Part shown: piece by piece, positions 11,301 through 21,400 of the stretch | Layout: the number at the start of each line of letters is the position of its first letter | How positions within the stretch are numbered: the stretch's first letter is position 1 | NCBI GenBank assembly: GCA_964035545.1 | Contig: OZ037767.1 | Coordinates: 16,425,498 to 16,489,497, forward strand | Direction: 5' to 3' | From: Bugula neritina | Taxonomy: Eukaryota > Bryozoa > Gymnolaemata > Cheilostomatida > Bugulidae | Length of the DNA stretch: 64,000 nucleotides | Notes under the pieces: generated by a model | The model's input: the letters and a program-made list of their open reading frames with translations, nothing else | What the model was told of the DNA's origin: nothing | Database searches by the model: none | Translations under genes and position numbers: made by a program

Positions 11301-13995
11301 ATACACAGGTCCCGAAAGTCTTGGACTGGAGGTAGTAAACATAGACACCATCACGTCTCTGGACGACACGGACTTCGGTATGCAGCTGTCGTCTGTGGTG
11401 AAAGATCCGGAAATTTCTGATGCCGTATTTTACACAGACCTCAATGGATTCACTATGTACAAGGTAACATAATATACAGAGCACGCTGTAGACCTCAATG
11501 GATTCACTATGTACAAGGTAGTATAATATACAGAACACGTTGTAGACCTCAATGGATTCACTATGTACAAGGTAATATAATATACAGAACACGTTGTAGA
11601 CCTCAATGGATTCACTATGTACAAGGTAATATAATATACAGAATACGTTGTAGACCTCAATGGATTCACTATGTACAAGGTAGTATAATATACAGAATAC
11701 GTTGTAGACCTCAATGGATTCACTATGTACAAGGTAATATAATATACAGAATACGTTGTAGACCTCAATGGATTCACTATGTACAAGGTAGTATAATATA
11801 CAGAATACGTTGTAGACCTCAATGGATTCACTATGTACAAGGTAGTATAATATACAGAATACGTTGTAGACCTCAATGGATTCACCATGTACAAGGTAGT
11901 ATAATATACAGAACACGTTGTAGACCTCAATGGATTCACTATGTACAAGGTAATATAGTATACAGAGCACGTTGTAGACCTCAATGGATTCACTATGTAC
12001 AAGGTAATATAATATACAGAACACGTTGTAGACCTCAATGGATTCACTATGTACAAGGTAGTATAATATACAGAGCACGTTGTAGACCTCAATGGATTCA
12101 CTATGTACAAGGTAGTATAATATACAGAACTCGCTGTAGACCTCAATGGATTCACTATGTACAAGGTAATATAATATACAGAACTCGCTGTGGACCTCAA
12201 TGGATTCACCATGTACAAGGTAGTATAATATACAGAACACGTTGTAGACCTCAATGGATTCACCATGTACAAGGTAACATAATATACAGAACTCGCTGTA
12301 GACCTCAATGGATTCACTATGTACAAGGTAGCACTGAGCTCTCGTAATGCGCACAATACGTTGTAGAGATCAATGAAATAAGTGATTCTATAACTCTAGA
12401 ACTCATTGGTTTCATTATACACTGAATAGTCACGTAGCTGTAGAACTCAATGGTTTCCCTCAGTGATCTCTCACTTGTAGAGAAAGAGACAGGAGAAGAT
12501 CCAGCTGCAAGGCAATGTCTACCCCATGACCAGTATGATGTACGTTGAGAATGACAGCACTAGGCTGTCGGTACTTGCTGCGCAGTCAGCTGGAGTTATC
12601 TCCTCTTCTCCTGGTGCGTTGTGGTGTCTACTTATTTGGTGATCCATCTTGTTTTCATTAAACAGATGCTGTACTTTCTACTGCAAACTGTTTGAGGATT
12701 AATTCAAATTACTCTTTGCATGTAGACAATATGCCATGGTATTCTGTTCTTTTTTTGTCAAAAATTTTGATGGTAGAATTTTCTAAGCCTAAGATTTTAT
12801 CAGATTTAATCTTTAATTTTGGAAACTGGTTAGATGACCCCCAAACCATCTCTGTTTGTTTCACAGGCAATCTGCAGGTTATATTGGATAGGAGGTTGAA
12901 CCAGGATGATAACAGAGGGTTGGGACAGCCCGTCACAGACAACAAGAGAACTGAGAGCAGGTTTTATATACTCTTTGAGAAGAAAACTCCTTCTAAACAT
13001 GTAAGTAGGAGTTATGCTCCCGTGTAATGTCTATGAGCAGAAGTTGTGTTCTCACATGTCGTCTTCCAATAGGAGTTATGTTCTCAAATGTTGTCTAAAG
13101 GTAGGAGTTATGTTCTCACATTTTGTCTCTAAATAAAAGCATGTAAACAATTAGTTACCAGGAGACGCAGAATGTTTATATAAGTTATCTGGTTTTAGAA
13201 AGACAAAGTTATTGGCTACCCTTCATTGACGTCGGCCATATTGTACCAGCACCTTATTAGTCCACTTATCACACTTCACGTCAGGTCTGGTAAAACCCCG
13301 CAGTCCCAGTTCATTCCCCTCACCACCAGTCTCCCCTGTGAACTAAATCTACTCAACATGAGGTCTTCATACGACTCTGTAAGTGGAGAGGTCAAGGCCG
13401 AGAGTCTCCTTCTGGTACATCACCAGGCTACAGATTGCAGTCTACCGAGCAAAGGCCTAACTTGTACTACCAACAACGGGAAAGTGAGTAGGATTTGTCT
13501 GTCTGTGTCCTTCCTTCTGTCTGTCTGTGTGTCCCTTCTTCTGTCTGTGAGTGTCTGTAGCTGAGCATCTCTCAAATATTTGAAACTGATTCATATCTAT
13601 CGGCTAATGAAGCCATTTTAATTTTGAATATGATGTCATATCCTATCATTTCACTTGAAACATTTAGGCTTTCAAATTTCTATACGAGATTTGTCTTTCC
13701 TATTGCACTGCTATAATATGTTGGCTATTAATAGACGTATCGATCATTTTACCATTTCTGAGCCAATCACAGTATTGGTGTCGCTATTCTTTTGATTTTC
13801 ACTATGAAATTTAGTTTGTACCACACGATGTCTTGCAACTTGCAGGTGAATATTGAGAGTTTATTTAAAGACTTGAAAGTTAAGAGTTTGGAGCGAAGGA
13901 CTCTAACTGATTTAGAAGTTCACTCCGATTCATCAACGAGATCTCTGGACATTGGGCCAATGGACATTGCTGCATATAAGTTGACTTTCGAATAA
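2397..13995 (+). CDS. MAN2A: Golgi alpha-mannosidase II (GH38), 22 exons
   Basis: Type II Golgi membrane enzyme that trims two mannoses from GlcNAcMan5GlcNAc2 on the way to complex N-glycans. Exons: 2397-2504, 3042-3156, 3302-3444, 3901-4048, 4824-4995, 5355-5482, 5958-6137, 6486-6672, 6853-7030, 7483-7585, 8013-8301, 8907-9074, 9160-9328, 9823-9947, 10275-10371, 10486-10611, 10918-11029, 11309-11463, 12481-12613, 12867-13000, 13199-13483, 13846-13995. All phases join, giving 1134 aa (human MAN2A1 is about 1144). Residues 9-24 form the signal anchor and exon 2 is a Glu/Lys-rich coiled stem. GH38 active-site segments are present: HSHDDPGW near 166, [10 protein letters not shown] (nucleophile Asp), LGDDFRYD (acid/base region) and [11 protein letters not shown]. 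The start at 2397 lies just after a 3' splice site at 2372, so a 5'UTR intron is likely. Intron 7 has a GC donor. A poly(A) signal AATAAA lies at 14380-14385. MAN2A1 and MAN2A2 cannot be separated here. Confidence 0.96.
2552..2623 (+). other. tRNA-like sequence in mannosidase intron 1
   Basis: A 72-nt cloverleaf-like segment. All seven acceptor pairs can form if G-U is allowed, the D-arm pairs, and the A box (TGGTGTAATGG) and B box (GGTTCGAATCC) of a Pol III promoter are present. The anticodon loop would read GCA (Cys), but the anticodon and T stems carry mismatches, and TTTT follows at 2628. A degraded tRNA or a tRNA-derived SINE head is more likely than a working tRNA. A related 72-nt copy lies at 39548-39619. 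Confidence 0.55.
2650..3028. repeat. 33-bp minisatellite, mannosidase intron 1
   Basis: About ten diverged copies of a 33-bp AT-rich unit built around TGTTTACTACTTCAT. The array ends about 15 bp before the acceptor of exon 2, so it fills most of intron 1. Confidence 0.85.
4131..4347 (-). mobile_element. tRNA-derived SINE, copy 1 (reverse)
   Basis: Reverse-complement copy of a SINE of about 215 bp found four times in the window. On the minus strand it begins GGGAGCAGC, carries a tRNA-like head with A box and B box (GGTTCGAACC-type), and continues into a body with the word AAGTCCTTAGCCC. It lies in intron 4 of the mannosidase. Confidence 0.8.
5042..5110. other. 31-bp-arm hairpin in mannosidase intron 5
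   Basis: Arms 5042-5072 and 5080-5110 are inverted copies with only four differences, separated by a 7-nt loop GTTTTTT. The shape fits a pre-miRNA-like fold or a very small MITE; nothing in the sequence decides between them. Confidence 0.7.
7025..7093. repeat. 23-bp repeat that copies the exon 9 splice donor
   Basis: Three head-to-tail copies of a 23-bp unit starting GTCAAGGTCAGT. The first copy spans the last six bases of mannosidase exon 9 and its GT donor, so the exon edge and 5' splice site are triplicated. Confidence 0.85.
7702..7921 (+). mobile_element. tRNA-derived SINE, copy 2
   Basis: Forward copy of the same SINE, in mannosidase intron 10. A box near GTGGTCTAGGGGTTAGAGC and B box GGTTCGAACCCC are intact, followed by the shared body (GGTGATGTTAGGAAGAG, then AAGTCCTTAGCCC). 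Confidence 0.85.
8590..8882. repeat. 18-bp minisatellite, mannosidase intron 11
   Basis: Many diverged copies of an 18-bp unit (CATGTTGACTCATACTGA). The array ends about 25 bp upstream of exon 12. Confidence 0.85.
11048..11286. repeat. 36-40-bp degenerate repeat, mannosidase intron 17
   Basis: Six diverged copies, each starting near GTGTTACTCTGCAG. That segment looks like a 3' splice site, so the intron carries several acceptor-like decoys ahead of the acceptor used for exon 18. Confidence 0.75.
11410..12327. repeat. 54-bp tandem array containing exon 18 end and splice donor
   Basis: Starting inside mannosidase exon 18, a 54-bp unit is repeated 16 more times. The copied exon edges (AAG before GTA) fall at 11463, 11517, 11571 and so on to 12327, exactly 16 x 54 bp with no length change. 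Each unit keeps the last 26-27 bases of the exon and a donor-like AAG|GTARTA. Because 54 is a multiple of three, long artefact ORFs appear on the minus strand. Confidence 0.95.
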
Positions 13996-14706
13996 TAAAT
14001 AATCTTCATTTTATTTACAGTTTTTAATTTATTTTGTTTTATTTTTGTTAACTGTGCACTTAGAAAGGGGAACTTATTGAATTCACTACAGGAAAAATTA
14101 ATAGTTTTAAGCTGTTATATTTTGTTGCAATAGTTCTTGCTCTCAGTATGCAAGTGTGTACATATACAATCATTACGTGTATGACAATATATTCTATGTC
14201 TATAAATGTGAGCCGTCAGGTTTGTGAGTTATTCGAATTATTCGCTGTACATAAGGAAGTTGTGTTATAAATTAATGCAATGTAATATTATAGTTTTATA
14301 TTTTACAGTTCAGTAGTGTACAGAGTAAATCATTGAAGATGTATTTACATGATGGTGGCTTTAGTGCATTTACTGTTGGAATAAATATACAGTAGTAAAG
14401 TTAAAGATTATTTTTATTTGTGGCTAGTGATGTTCAGTTTTTTAGATACCCTAACTGTTGGTGGCGTAAGTTCATCTCACTAGTCGGCTAGGTAACACTG
14501 TATAACTCAAGTGAGTAATAAATACTAAAAATAAAATAAGAATATTTTTAGTGCCTGGTTTTGTAGTTACTAAGGCTATTTGCAGGCTAAATATGATATA
14601 TTGTAAGAAGTTGTTTGCTCTTATGAAATTTCAAAATTCAAAAACAAAAAAATATTCTTGCAATTATTTTGCATTGAGTTGGAACTATTATAAATTGTTT
14701 CTATAT

Positions 14707-14712
14707 TTTATT
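14707..14712 (-). terminator. Poly(A) signal of the tetraspanin gene
   Basis: AATAAA on the minus strand, about 80 bp after the tetraspanin stop codon. The mannosidase signal on the plus strand is at 14380-14385, so the two convergent genes end close together. The rest of 13996-14794 is 3'UTR and spacer in which I see nothing else. Confidence 0.5.
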
Positions 14713-14794
14713 GCATTCCCAACACAAAATATAAGTTTCTAACAGATTGTCATAAATTCAGAGGTCATACGGGTAAAAGTTATAAGTTCAGAGG

Positions 14795-17197
14795 TCATAA
14801 GGTCGAAACTCTCCTTTCTACCACAGTTCTATCGGCCATTTTCTGTTTGTACGATTTCTTGACGAGGTCGGATATGGAGACAGCATCGAAGGAGTCGTGT
14901 TTCTCGTAGCGTTTGATCCACTCCTGTCTGAGGAACTTGATTTGGTTGATGAGTCGATCAACGACATCGATGATGAGACAGTAGCACAGGATGTACACAG
15001 CGACGCCGATGGTGGCGTAAATTGCGTGCTGTGGAGTAAAACGTCGCGATAAATACAATCATAAGCAAGTTATACTTCACTGTTTGATTTTATTATCAAA
15101 TTTTAATTACATTGACAAATGACCAGCTATTGAAAAATATTTTAATGTCAACGAATTCAATTACAAAAATTAGAAAATCTCAAATTTCGCACAACCCTCT
15201 ACAGCTGAATGCCTTCAGTTTACACATGCAGCAGCACTTTCTGTTCTTACTGATGCCTCAGACAGCTGGCGTGAACATTTAGAGACAAGCCACTTTGAGT
15301 GCAACTGTTAGTTACAGTTGAGAAGTAAATTCAATCAACGACGACTAAATATATCACTCACTCCTTCAACTAAATATATGACTCACTCATTTAACTAAAA
15401 TATATTACTCACTCCTTTAACTAAAATATATACTCACTCGTTTAACTAATGACTTGATCTTTGAAACACAACCAAATGGCCAGACTACAGTTTGAATTTG
15501 AGCTGTGGTCTCCTTCAGTACTTTGTAGGCACACTTTGTGTTGATTATCTACAAGAGGGCGTATCACAGAATGAGGCGGTGCTCTTATGCAAACGTGTAA
15601 CGTGCAAAACAAGCATGAAACGTGCAAACTTGAGAAAACTCTTTCAATAAACAAAATAATGAATCATTGAAGTTAAATTATTTTAGAATACATTTAAAGA
15701 TACTTTATAGTGACAGTGTGATAACTACACAGGTTATGGTTAATTATTCTGCTTTGAGTTTACATCCTCTCCCACAGCTAACAACCAAACAATACAGTTA
15801 CTGGGAAATAACTATCTGTTTCTCACATCAGCGTCGATATCATTGGGTGCCATGCAGCAGGAAAACGGGAGGGAACAACTCTCCGTGCTGGGGTTGTCAT
15901 CAGTACAGTTGAAGTATCTGTTGCCATTCCAGTCGTTGTACGAGTCTTCACCGGCACCACAGCACTTGAGGGATAACTGGCAAAACGGAGACAGACTAAG
16001 ATGGCTACCACTAACCTCGGTAGTTTATAGTAGTTAATAAGAGTATATGAGCAATCACTCATATTGTTGGTTATTTAGGAGTTCTTAACGTATAATTTTC
16101 TGTTATCATAAAGGCTTGAGGCCTATTTGCATGGTGCCATAAATTTGAAACAGGGAGCAGCCATGGTCTAAAGGCTAGAGCATTGACTTAGTAAACCTGT
16201 AGTCATAGGTTTGAACTCCAACAAATGTCATGTTGAGAAGAGCCTCTAGTTATAATGGCTTCTGTGTCACATATGAATAAGTCCTTAGCCCTTCATATCA
16301 GGGTTTCTCACAGGGATGGCGACTATAAACTTTTCGAAGTTTTTAAAAACTTGCTTTAACCCTATTTCTATAGCATTATAAGGGCTTGAATCCCATTGGT
16401 ATGATACTATAGGAGTTTGAACACAATTATAGCAATGAGGTTTCATTCAAGTAGAAATGTTTTACCTGAATAAAGTCAATAATATTTTGGAGGTCAATAT
16501 CTTCTGTGTACTGGACAATAGCAGTCTTCTTCACAAACTCTTGGATGTACTTCACCGATACAGAAGCAAATATAATCAAACAGACAATAGCGACGATTTG
16601 CAGTCCTAGGATTATTATCAACACATATCTGAAGAACCTACAAGCAGACAAACAGAGATATTCTGCAGTCTCAACACATACTTGAAAAACCCACAAGCAG
16701 TTAAAGTGACTTGAAAGAGTCAAATAAAAAGCTTCAATGACATTCAAGTCTTAATTCAATTTGATAATAAGATTTTAGCTTGGTTTTTCAATAATATATT
16801 TTTCCTTGCTCTACTATAAATGTTTATAGTTTGAATAACACCAAAGTATAATTTGTTTGTTAGAAACAAACATGTATTACGTCTCATATATTATAAACTA
16901 AAAACAAACTTGCACGCACCGTATATTATAAGTTAGAAACAAGGATGTACGTACTGTATATTATAAGCTAGAGACAAGGATGTACGTACCGTAGTAGACC
17001 AATGTTCTGACGTAAAGTTCCAACGCAACCAGCGAATGATAGACTGAACACAACAAAGCCAAGGATGGAGAAGACAATAGCAATATCTGTTACCACATCA
17101 AGGACTCCCTGAATAGTTCTACTCTCTATAATTGGAAGCAAGACTGTATCATATAGCAGTAGTAGTAGCAGAAGTAGTAGTAGTAGTAGTAGTAGTA

Positions 17198-17281
<84 letters not shown>

Positions 17282-17435
17282 AAGTAGCAGTAGCAGCGGT
17301 GGCGGCGGCAGCAGCAGCAGTAGTAGCATTACTAGCAGTAGTAGTAGTAGTAGTAGTAGTAGCAGTAGTAGTAGTAGCAGTACTAGTACTAGTAGTAGTA
17401 GCAGTAGTAGCAGTAGTAGCAGTAGTAGCAGCAGC

Positions 17436-17467
<32 letters not shown>

Positions 17468-17665
17468 CAGTACTAGTAGTAGTAGTAGTAGTACTAGCAG
17501 TTGCACACTTCACATACTCTGTTTTTGAGTCTTCTGTACAAAAGCCCAGATGCCGATCAGAATGGTGAGGAGACCCACCAACCAGAACACCACATTCATT
17601 GCGAAGATTGTCCACCGCAAAGCAGGGCTGACCACACCGGAGAGGTTCTTGGAGAGTTTCTCCAT
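14795..17665 (-). CDS. TSPAN33: TspanC8-type tetraspanin (TSPAN33-like), 6 exons
   Basis: Four-pass membrane organiser; in other animals TspanC8 members escort and regulate the protease ADAM10. Exons in coding order: 17665-17518, 17125-16990, 16637-16466, 15976-15827, 15548-15438, 15028-14795. Phases join to give 316 aa. TM1 lies about residues 17-40, TM2 ends in AGCVGTLRQN, TM3 begins near RYVLIIIL, and TM4 is in the last exon. The large loop has CCG, FNC, PFSCC and later single Cys residues, eight in all, which defines the C8 group. YTEDIDLQN and DNPS also fit TSPAN33/5/14. The start at 17665 has good context (AAAATGG); an upstream 5'UTR exon boundary lies near 17735. The last exon adds a long charged cytoplasmic tail of about 50 residues. 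The exact subfamily member is uncertain. Confidence 0.9.
16153..16348 (+). mobile_element. tRNA-derived SINE, copy 3
   Basis: Older copy of the four-member SINE, lying antisense in tetraspanin intron 3. It starts GGGAGCAGCCATGGTCTA and shares the AAGTCCTTAGCCC body, but is more diverged, with a damaged B box (GGTTTGAACTCC). Confidence 0.75.
17155..17500. repeat. (TAG)n microsatellite, tetraspanin intron 1
   Basis: About 345 bp of TAG/CAG trinucleotides filling intron 1 of the tetraspanin. It makes artefact poly-Thr, poly-Leu and poly-Val frames. A shorter TAG tract lies at about 17777-17803, in the upstream spacer. Confidence 0.95.
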
Positions 17666-18417
17666 TTTCCGTTCATGAGCAGCTTTGTATCTCTCAGCAA
17701 TGAGACTCCGGTCTCTTTCATCTCTGCTGCCTTTGGAATAAATAATATCTGTCTTATATACTGAATCGTATAAGGGTAGTGGTGGTAGTAGTAGTAGTAG
17801 TAGGTACAACAGTTACAGTACTGATACAAGTTGGTAGCGACAGTTGTTTGTCCTATCAACCATAAAAAATAATAGCATTAGTAGCAGTGACAAGTTAGTA
17901 GTTATAACAGTATTAGCAGAACGAATAGTTACTAGTTAGTAGTAGCAAAATACCTTGACTCTTTTGACCACTTGGTAAACTTTTGGTGACAGATTGCATG
18001 TTTAACTTTCACTTGAATATATCGGCTGGGAAATAATCAGTATGAATTAAATGTATTGTTGATGAAATGCCTTCCATATTTTGTAATAGCAATCATTATG
18101 TAAGAAAACATTGTTATAATTAAAATTAATACCATAAATACTTAAAAAATAGTTTTCACAACTTTTACAGGAATCAGTAACAACCTACAAGATATCATTA
18201 AACTGAGAGAAGCAATAATACACAACTAATCTTGTTTATTGGTCAACATGCCGGGCTTTAGCCAATACAACTGCATGTTACAGCTTATTGCTATATTTAC
18301 AAAAAATATATTTAAAAGATCAGAAATAAAATTAATGTCCATAATGCTAATTTAGTGTTTGTAATGTCCACTGGGAAGAGGTGAGTGTACTTAAGGGGTG
18401 GATACAAGAAAGGGGGG
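17666..18417. other. Spacer between tetraspanin and eEFSec
   Basis: Holds the likely 5'UTR of the tetraspanin and the 3'UTR of eEFSec. An AATAAA on the minus strand at 18235-18240 is about 180 bp past the eEFSec stop and is a reasonable poly(A) signal. I see no other gene. Confidence 0.5.
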
Positions 18418-21400
18418 TCAGGTCTGTTTCATTGCCTTCTTCTCATCGTAAATGTATCTCTTAAAGGAGAGTAGAATCTCAATGCTGTCTGAGCCAGACA
18501 CGACGTCATCACCTGACGCTGACTTTGACTTTTTCTTACCGGCAGCTGACAATCGAGACTTTGCATCTTCATTTAGTGGTTCTACAAACAGCAGCCAATA
18601 CTACTTGTGTGATGACATAACGCAAGGGGGTCACATGATGTAGAAACACTATATTTATATTGATAATCAAAAGGAACAAATCAATATGTGTGAGTTGAGC
18701 AACATTTGAGTGAAAGAGAAAACATATGACGCATTTAATCATAACCAACGTAGCCAAGATATCCAGCAAAGTACATGTTTACCTTGATAACTAGTTTAGA
18801 ATTGACAAACCTCGAAAAGTGACCTTGAACTTTCCGCTCTGACCGAAGCTGCCCTCGATAACTCCTGCTTCACCGGTACTCAGCTCCACCTTCATACCAA
18901 CAAACGATTGAATGTTGGTTTCTTTTTTAAATAAGTTTCTATAGTGAAAACAAAACTGTCACTATAGCAACTGTCTCCATGGCAACAGTCACCATGGCAA
19001 CTGTGATTCAAACCATACAGCAGGCATATTGAATCAATGTATAAGATAGCGCTACCTACAATGCTTTCGCTGCAGTCAAAACAGGAAAAATTCAACTCCA
19101 CAATATGCAGCTCTAGTTTATCGTAAGTTAAATATTTTTACCAGAAACCATATTTTTATATTTCCTGTGTAAACATACGCAAGACGATTGATTTGTCAAG
19201 TAAATATAAGTTACCTTCCAATCACAGTATAATCATCTACCATTCGCTCCACTACGCCTTTTCTCTCTTTAGATTTATACACTTTCAGGTCACTCAACTC
19301 TAAAACCAGTCAACAATACTACAGTTCTGTAACACTATATGTATACAATACTACAGATCTGTCACACTACATGTATACAATACTACAGATCTGTAACACT
19401 ACATGTATACAACACTGTAACATGTACACAATGCGACAGTGGCACAAATCTAGAATAATATAAGATTGAAAGTGTGCTATGTATAGTAAGATATAAACAA
19501 AACACAAAACCAGGAAAACTAGTAATCATTACAGACTGGCCTGTCTTTTAGCAAACATCAAAATGACAGAAAATATTTATTCACATGCCTTCAGCCAATC
19601 AGAACATATCACTTATCTTCCGAAAGTCATTAGCCAATCAGAGAACTGGTACTTTAAACTCACTTGTTTTCTGATAGTCTGCATCAGTAAATGACTGAAT
19701 CAGTTTGCCATGAAAAGCTATTCTACAGGACTGAGTATTCACATCCAAATCTAGTTTACTTCCTATAAACAGAGCTTCATCCATGCACGTGATTGGCTTC
19801 TCAAACTGCAACAATAAATATAATTGGCTAGAAATCCCACATAATAAAATGGCTCGATAACTCCAAAGAAGTTAAATTAAAGTGAATTAGTTCCCAACAA
19901 ATAAGCTTCAACCAGAATAGCAATTAAGGTTTGCCAGTGAAAAATAGATAAAACTATAGTTATTAATATCAGATGGGAAAAACACCAAAAGAATTCCTAT
20001 TGCCCAGCCACTAAAAGTCACGTAGTCACCGTGAATATACCTTGCAACTTGAATGCTTCATTTTGTAAATGAAACTTTAAAATGAGAGCAACTTTAGAGC
20101 TCAGTGTTTTGTGAAAGCTACTTTTATTCATGCCACGTAGCTAGACCTGATTGCAAAGTTCACAAGCTCCGCCCTGCATTAACATAACATTAAACCTTAA
20201 GTATAGGCTGATAGAAGGTAGTAACTGTGTGTGTATCAAATTTTATTTCACTTTCTTCCCCAACTTTACTTATCACTATGCAAGTCCAAACTTGCCCGAA
20301 GTACACTACAACTTCTATCCCATAATGCCAAGTAACACAAACCTGCAGTAAAGCGTAGAAACCAGAGTTTGAAGATTCCCCTGCATTGAGCTCTTCAACA
20401 TAGATAAACTCATGGCTCCATATGAATCCAACATCTCCCTCTCTGTTTGCTAAATAACAACTAACTGTTTTACTTTTACTAGCCATGTGGTGAAGTGAAC
20501 TTGCTTAATAATTAAATTAATTAAATTAAATTAATTTAATTAAACTAATTAAATTAAACTAATAAAATTAAACTACAAAAACAGCTCTAAACAAATAAAT
20601 AAGAAAAGTTAAAAATAGACTAAATTTCTAAAAATAACTGGCTTAGGGAATTATTTTTACGATGGAAGTATTTCATTTTCATATGACCGAATAAAAGATG
20701 ATGCATTAAAGTTATTTTCAATATAACTATTCATAACTGCTTCATTCTAGTTACTACCCCTGTACACTGTGCTGCAGTCTAGTTACTACCCCTGTACACT
20801 GTGAGGAGTGTCACAGGAAAAAGTGTGTAAACCTGCCTGTTGCAAAGAGCTGAAGACTCGCCATGACGGTGTCGTGTCCGATGGTAATGTGGAACTTATG
20901 TTTGCTGGAGATGACGGACTTGTAGTAGGCTATCCTGTGTATGGAAACTATAGCCCCGTGAACCTGAGACATTGTCGATGCGGCGCATACATATCCCCTC
21001 TCAAACTGACTCGGGTCAAACTGCGTCACGCAGATACCCAGCCTATCTCCCTGAAATCATCACACAGGAATTTAAGAATATATAACTTTGTGTTCTTTAT
21101 ACAAATCTAAATTGCAACACAAATTATTTTGTTGGAAATACACTGGCTTCAACTATAAGACAAGTTTACCTGTTTAGCTGATGTAACAGGCTTCCGAAAC
21201 ATCTGCATTGATTTGACTTTCTTTGTGACTTTTAAATGGGGGATTTCTACGGTCTATAACAGAATATATTTACAAATACACTGATTCTTCTAGATAAGAC
21301 AATTACTGGACACGTATAAAATAACAGAACTGCATAATTACCTTAAGACTTAACAGTAATAAATGATACTACTCTGCTAAACATGTTAGGTGCATTCCAA

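Noticed and set aside
11299-12356. Minus-strand open frames of 351 and 308 codons with repeating 18-residue units
   Set aside because: They are the reverse of the 54-bp array. The array length is a multiple of three, so frames stay open without selection; the real coding strand is the plus-strand mannosidase exon 18.
16968-17615. Poly-Thr, poly-Leu and poly-Val frames
   Set aside because: Pure (TAG)n translation inside tetraspanin intron 1, between two phase-matched exons.
20833-20837. GC donor for eEFSec exon 7 (CAG|GCAGGT)
   Set aside because: Phase-compatible with an acceptor at the start of the exon 8 region, but a normal GT donor four bases on with the next AG also fits, so the ordinary choice is preferred.
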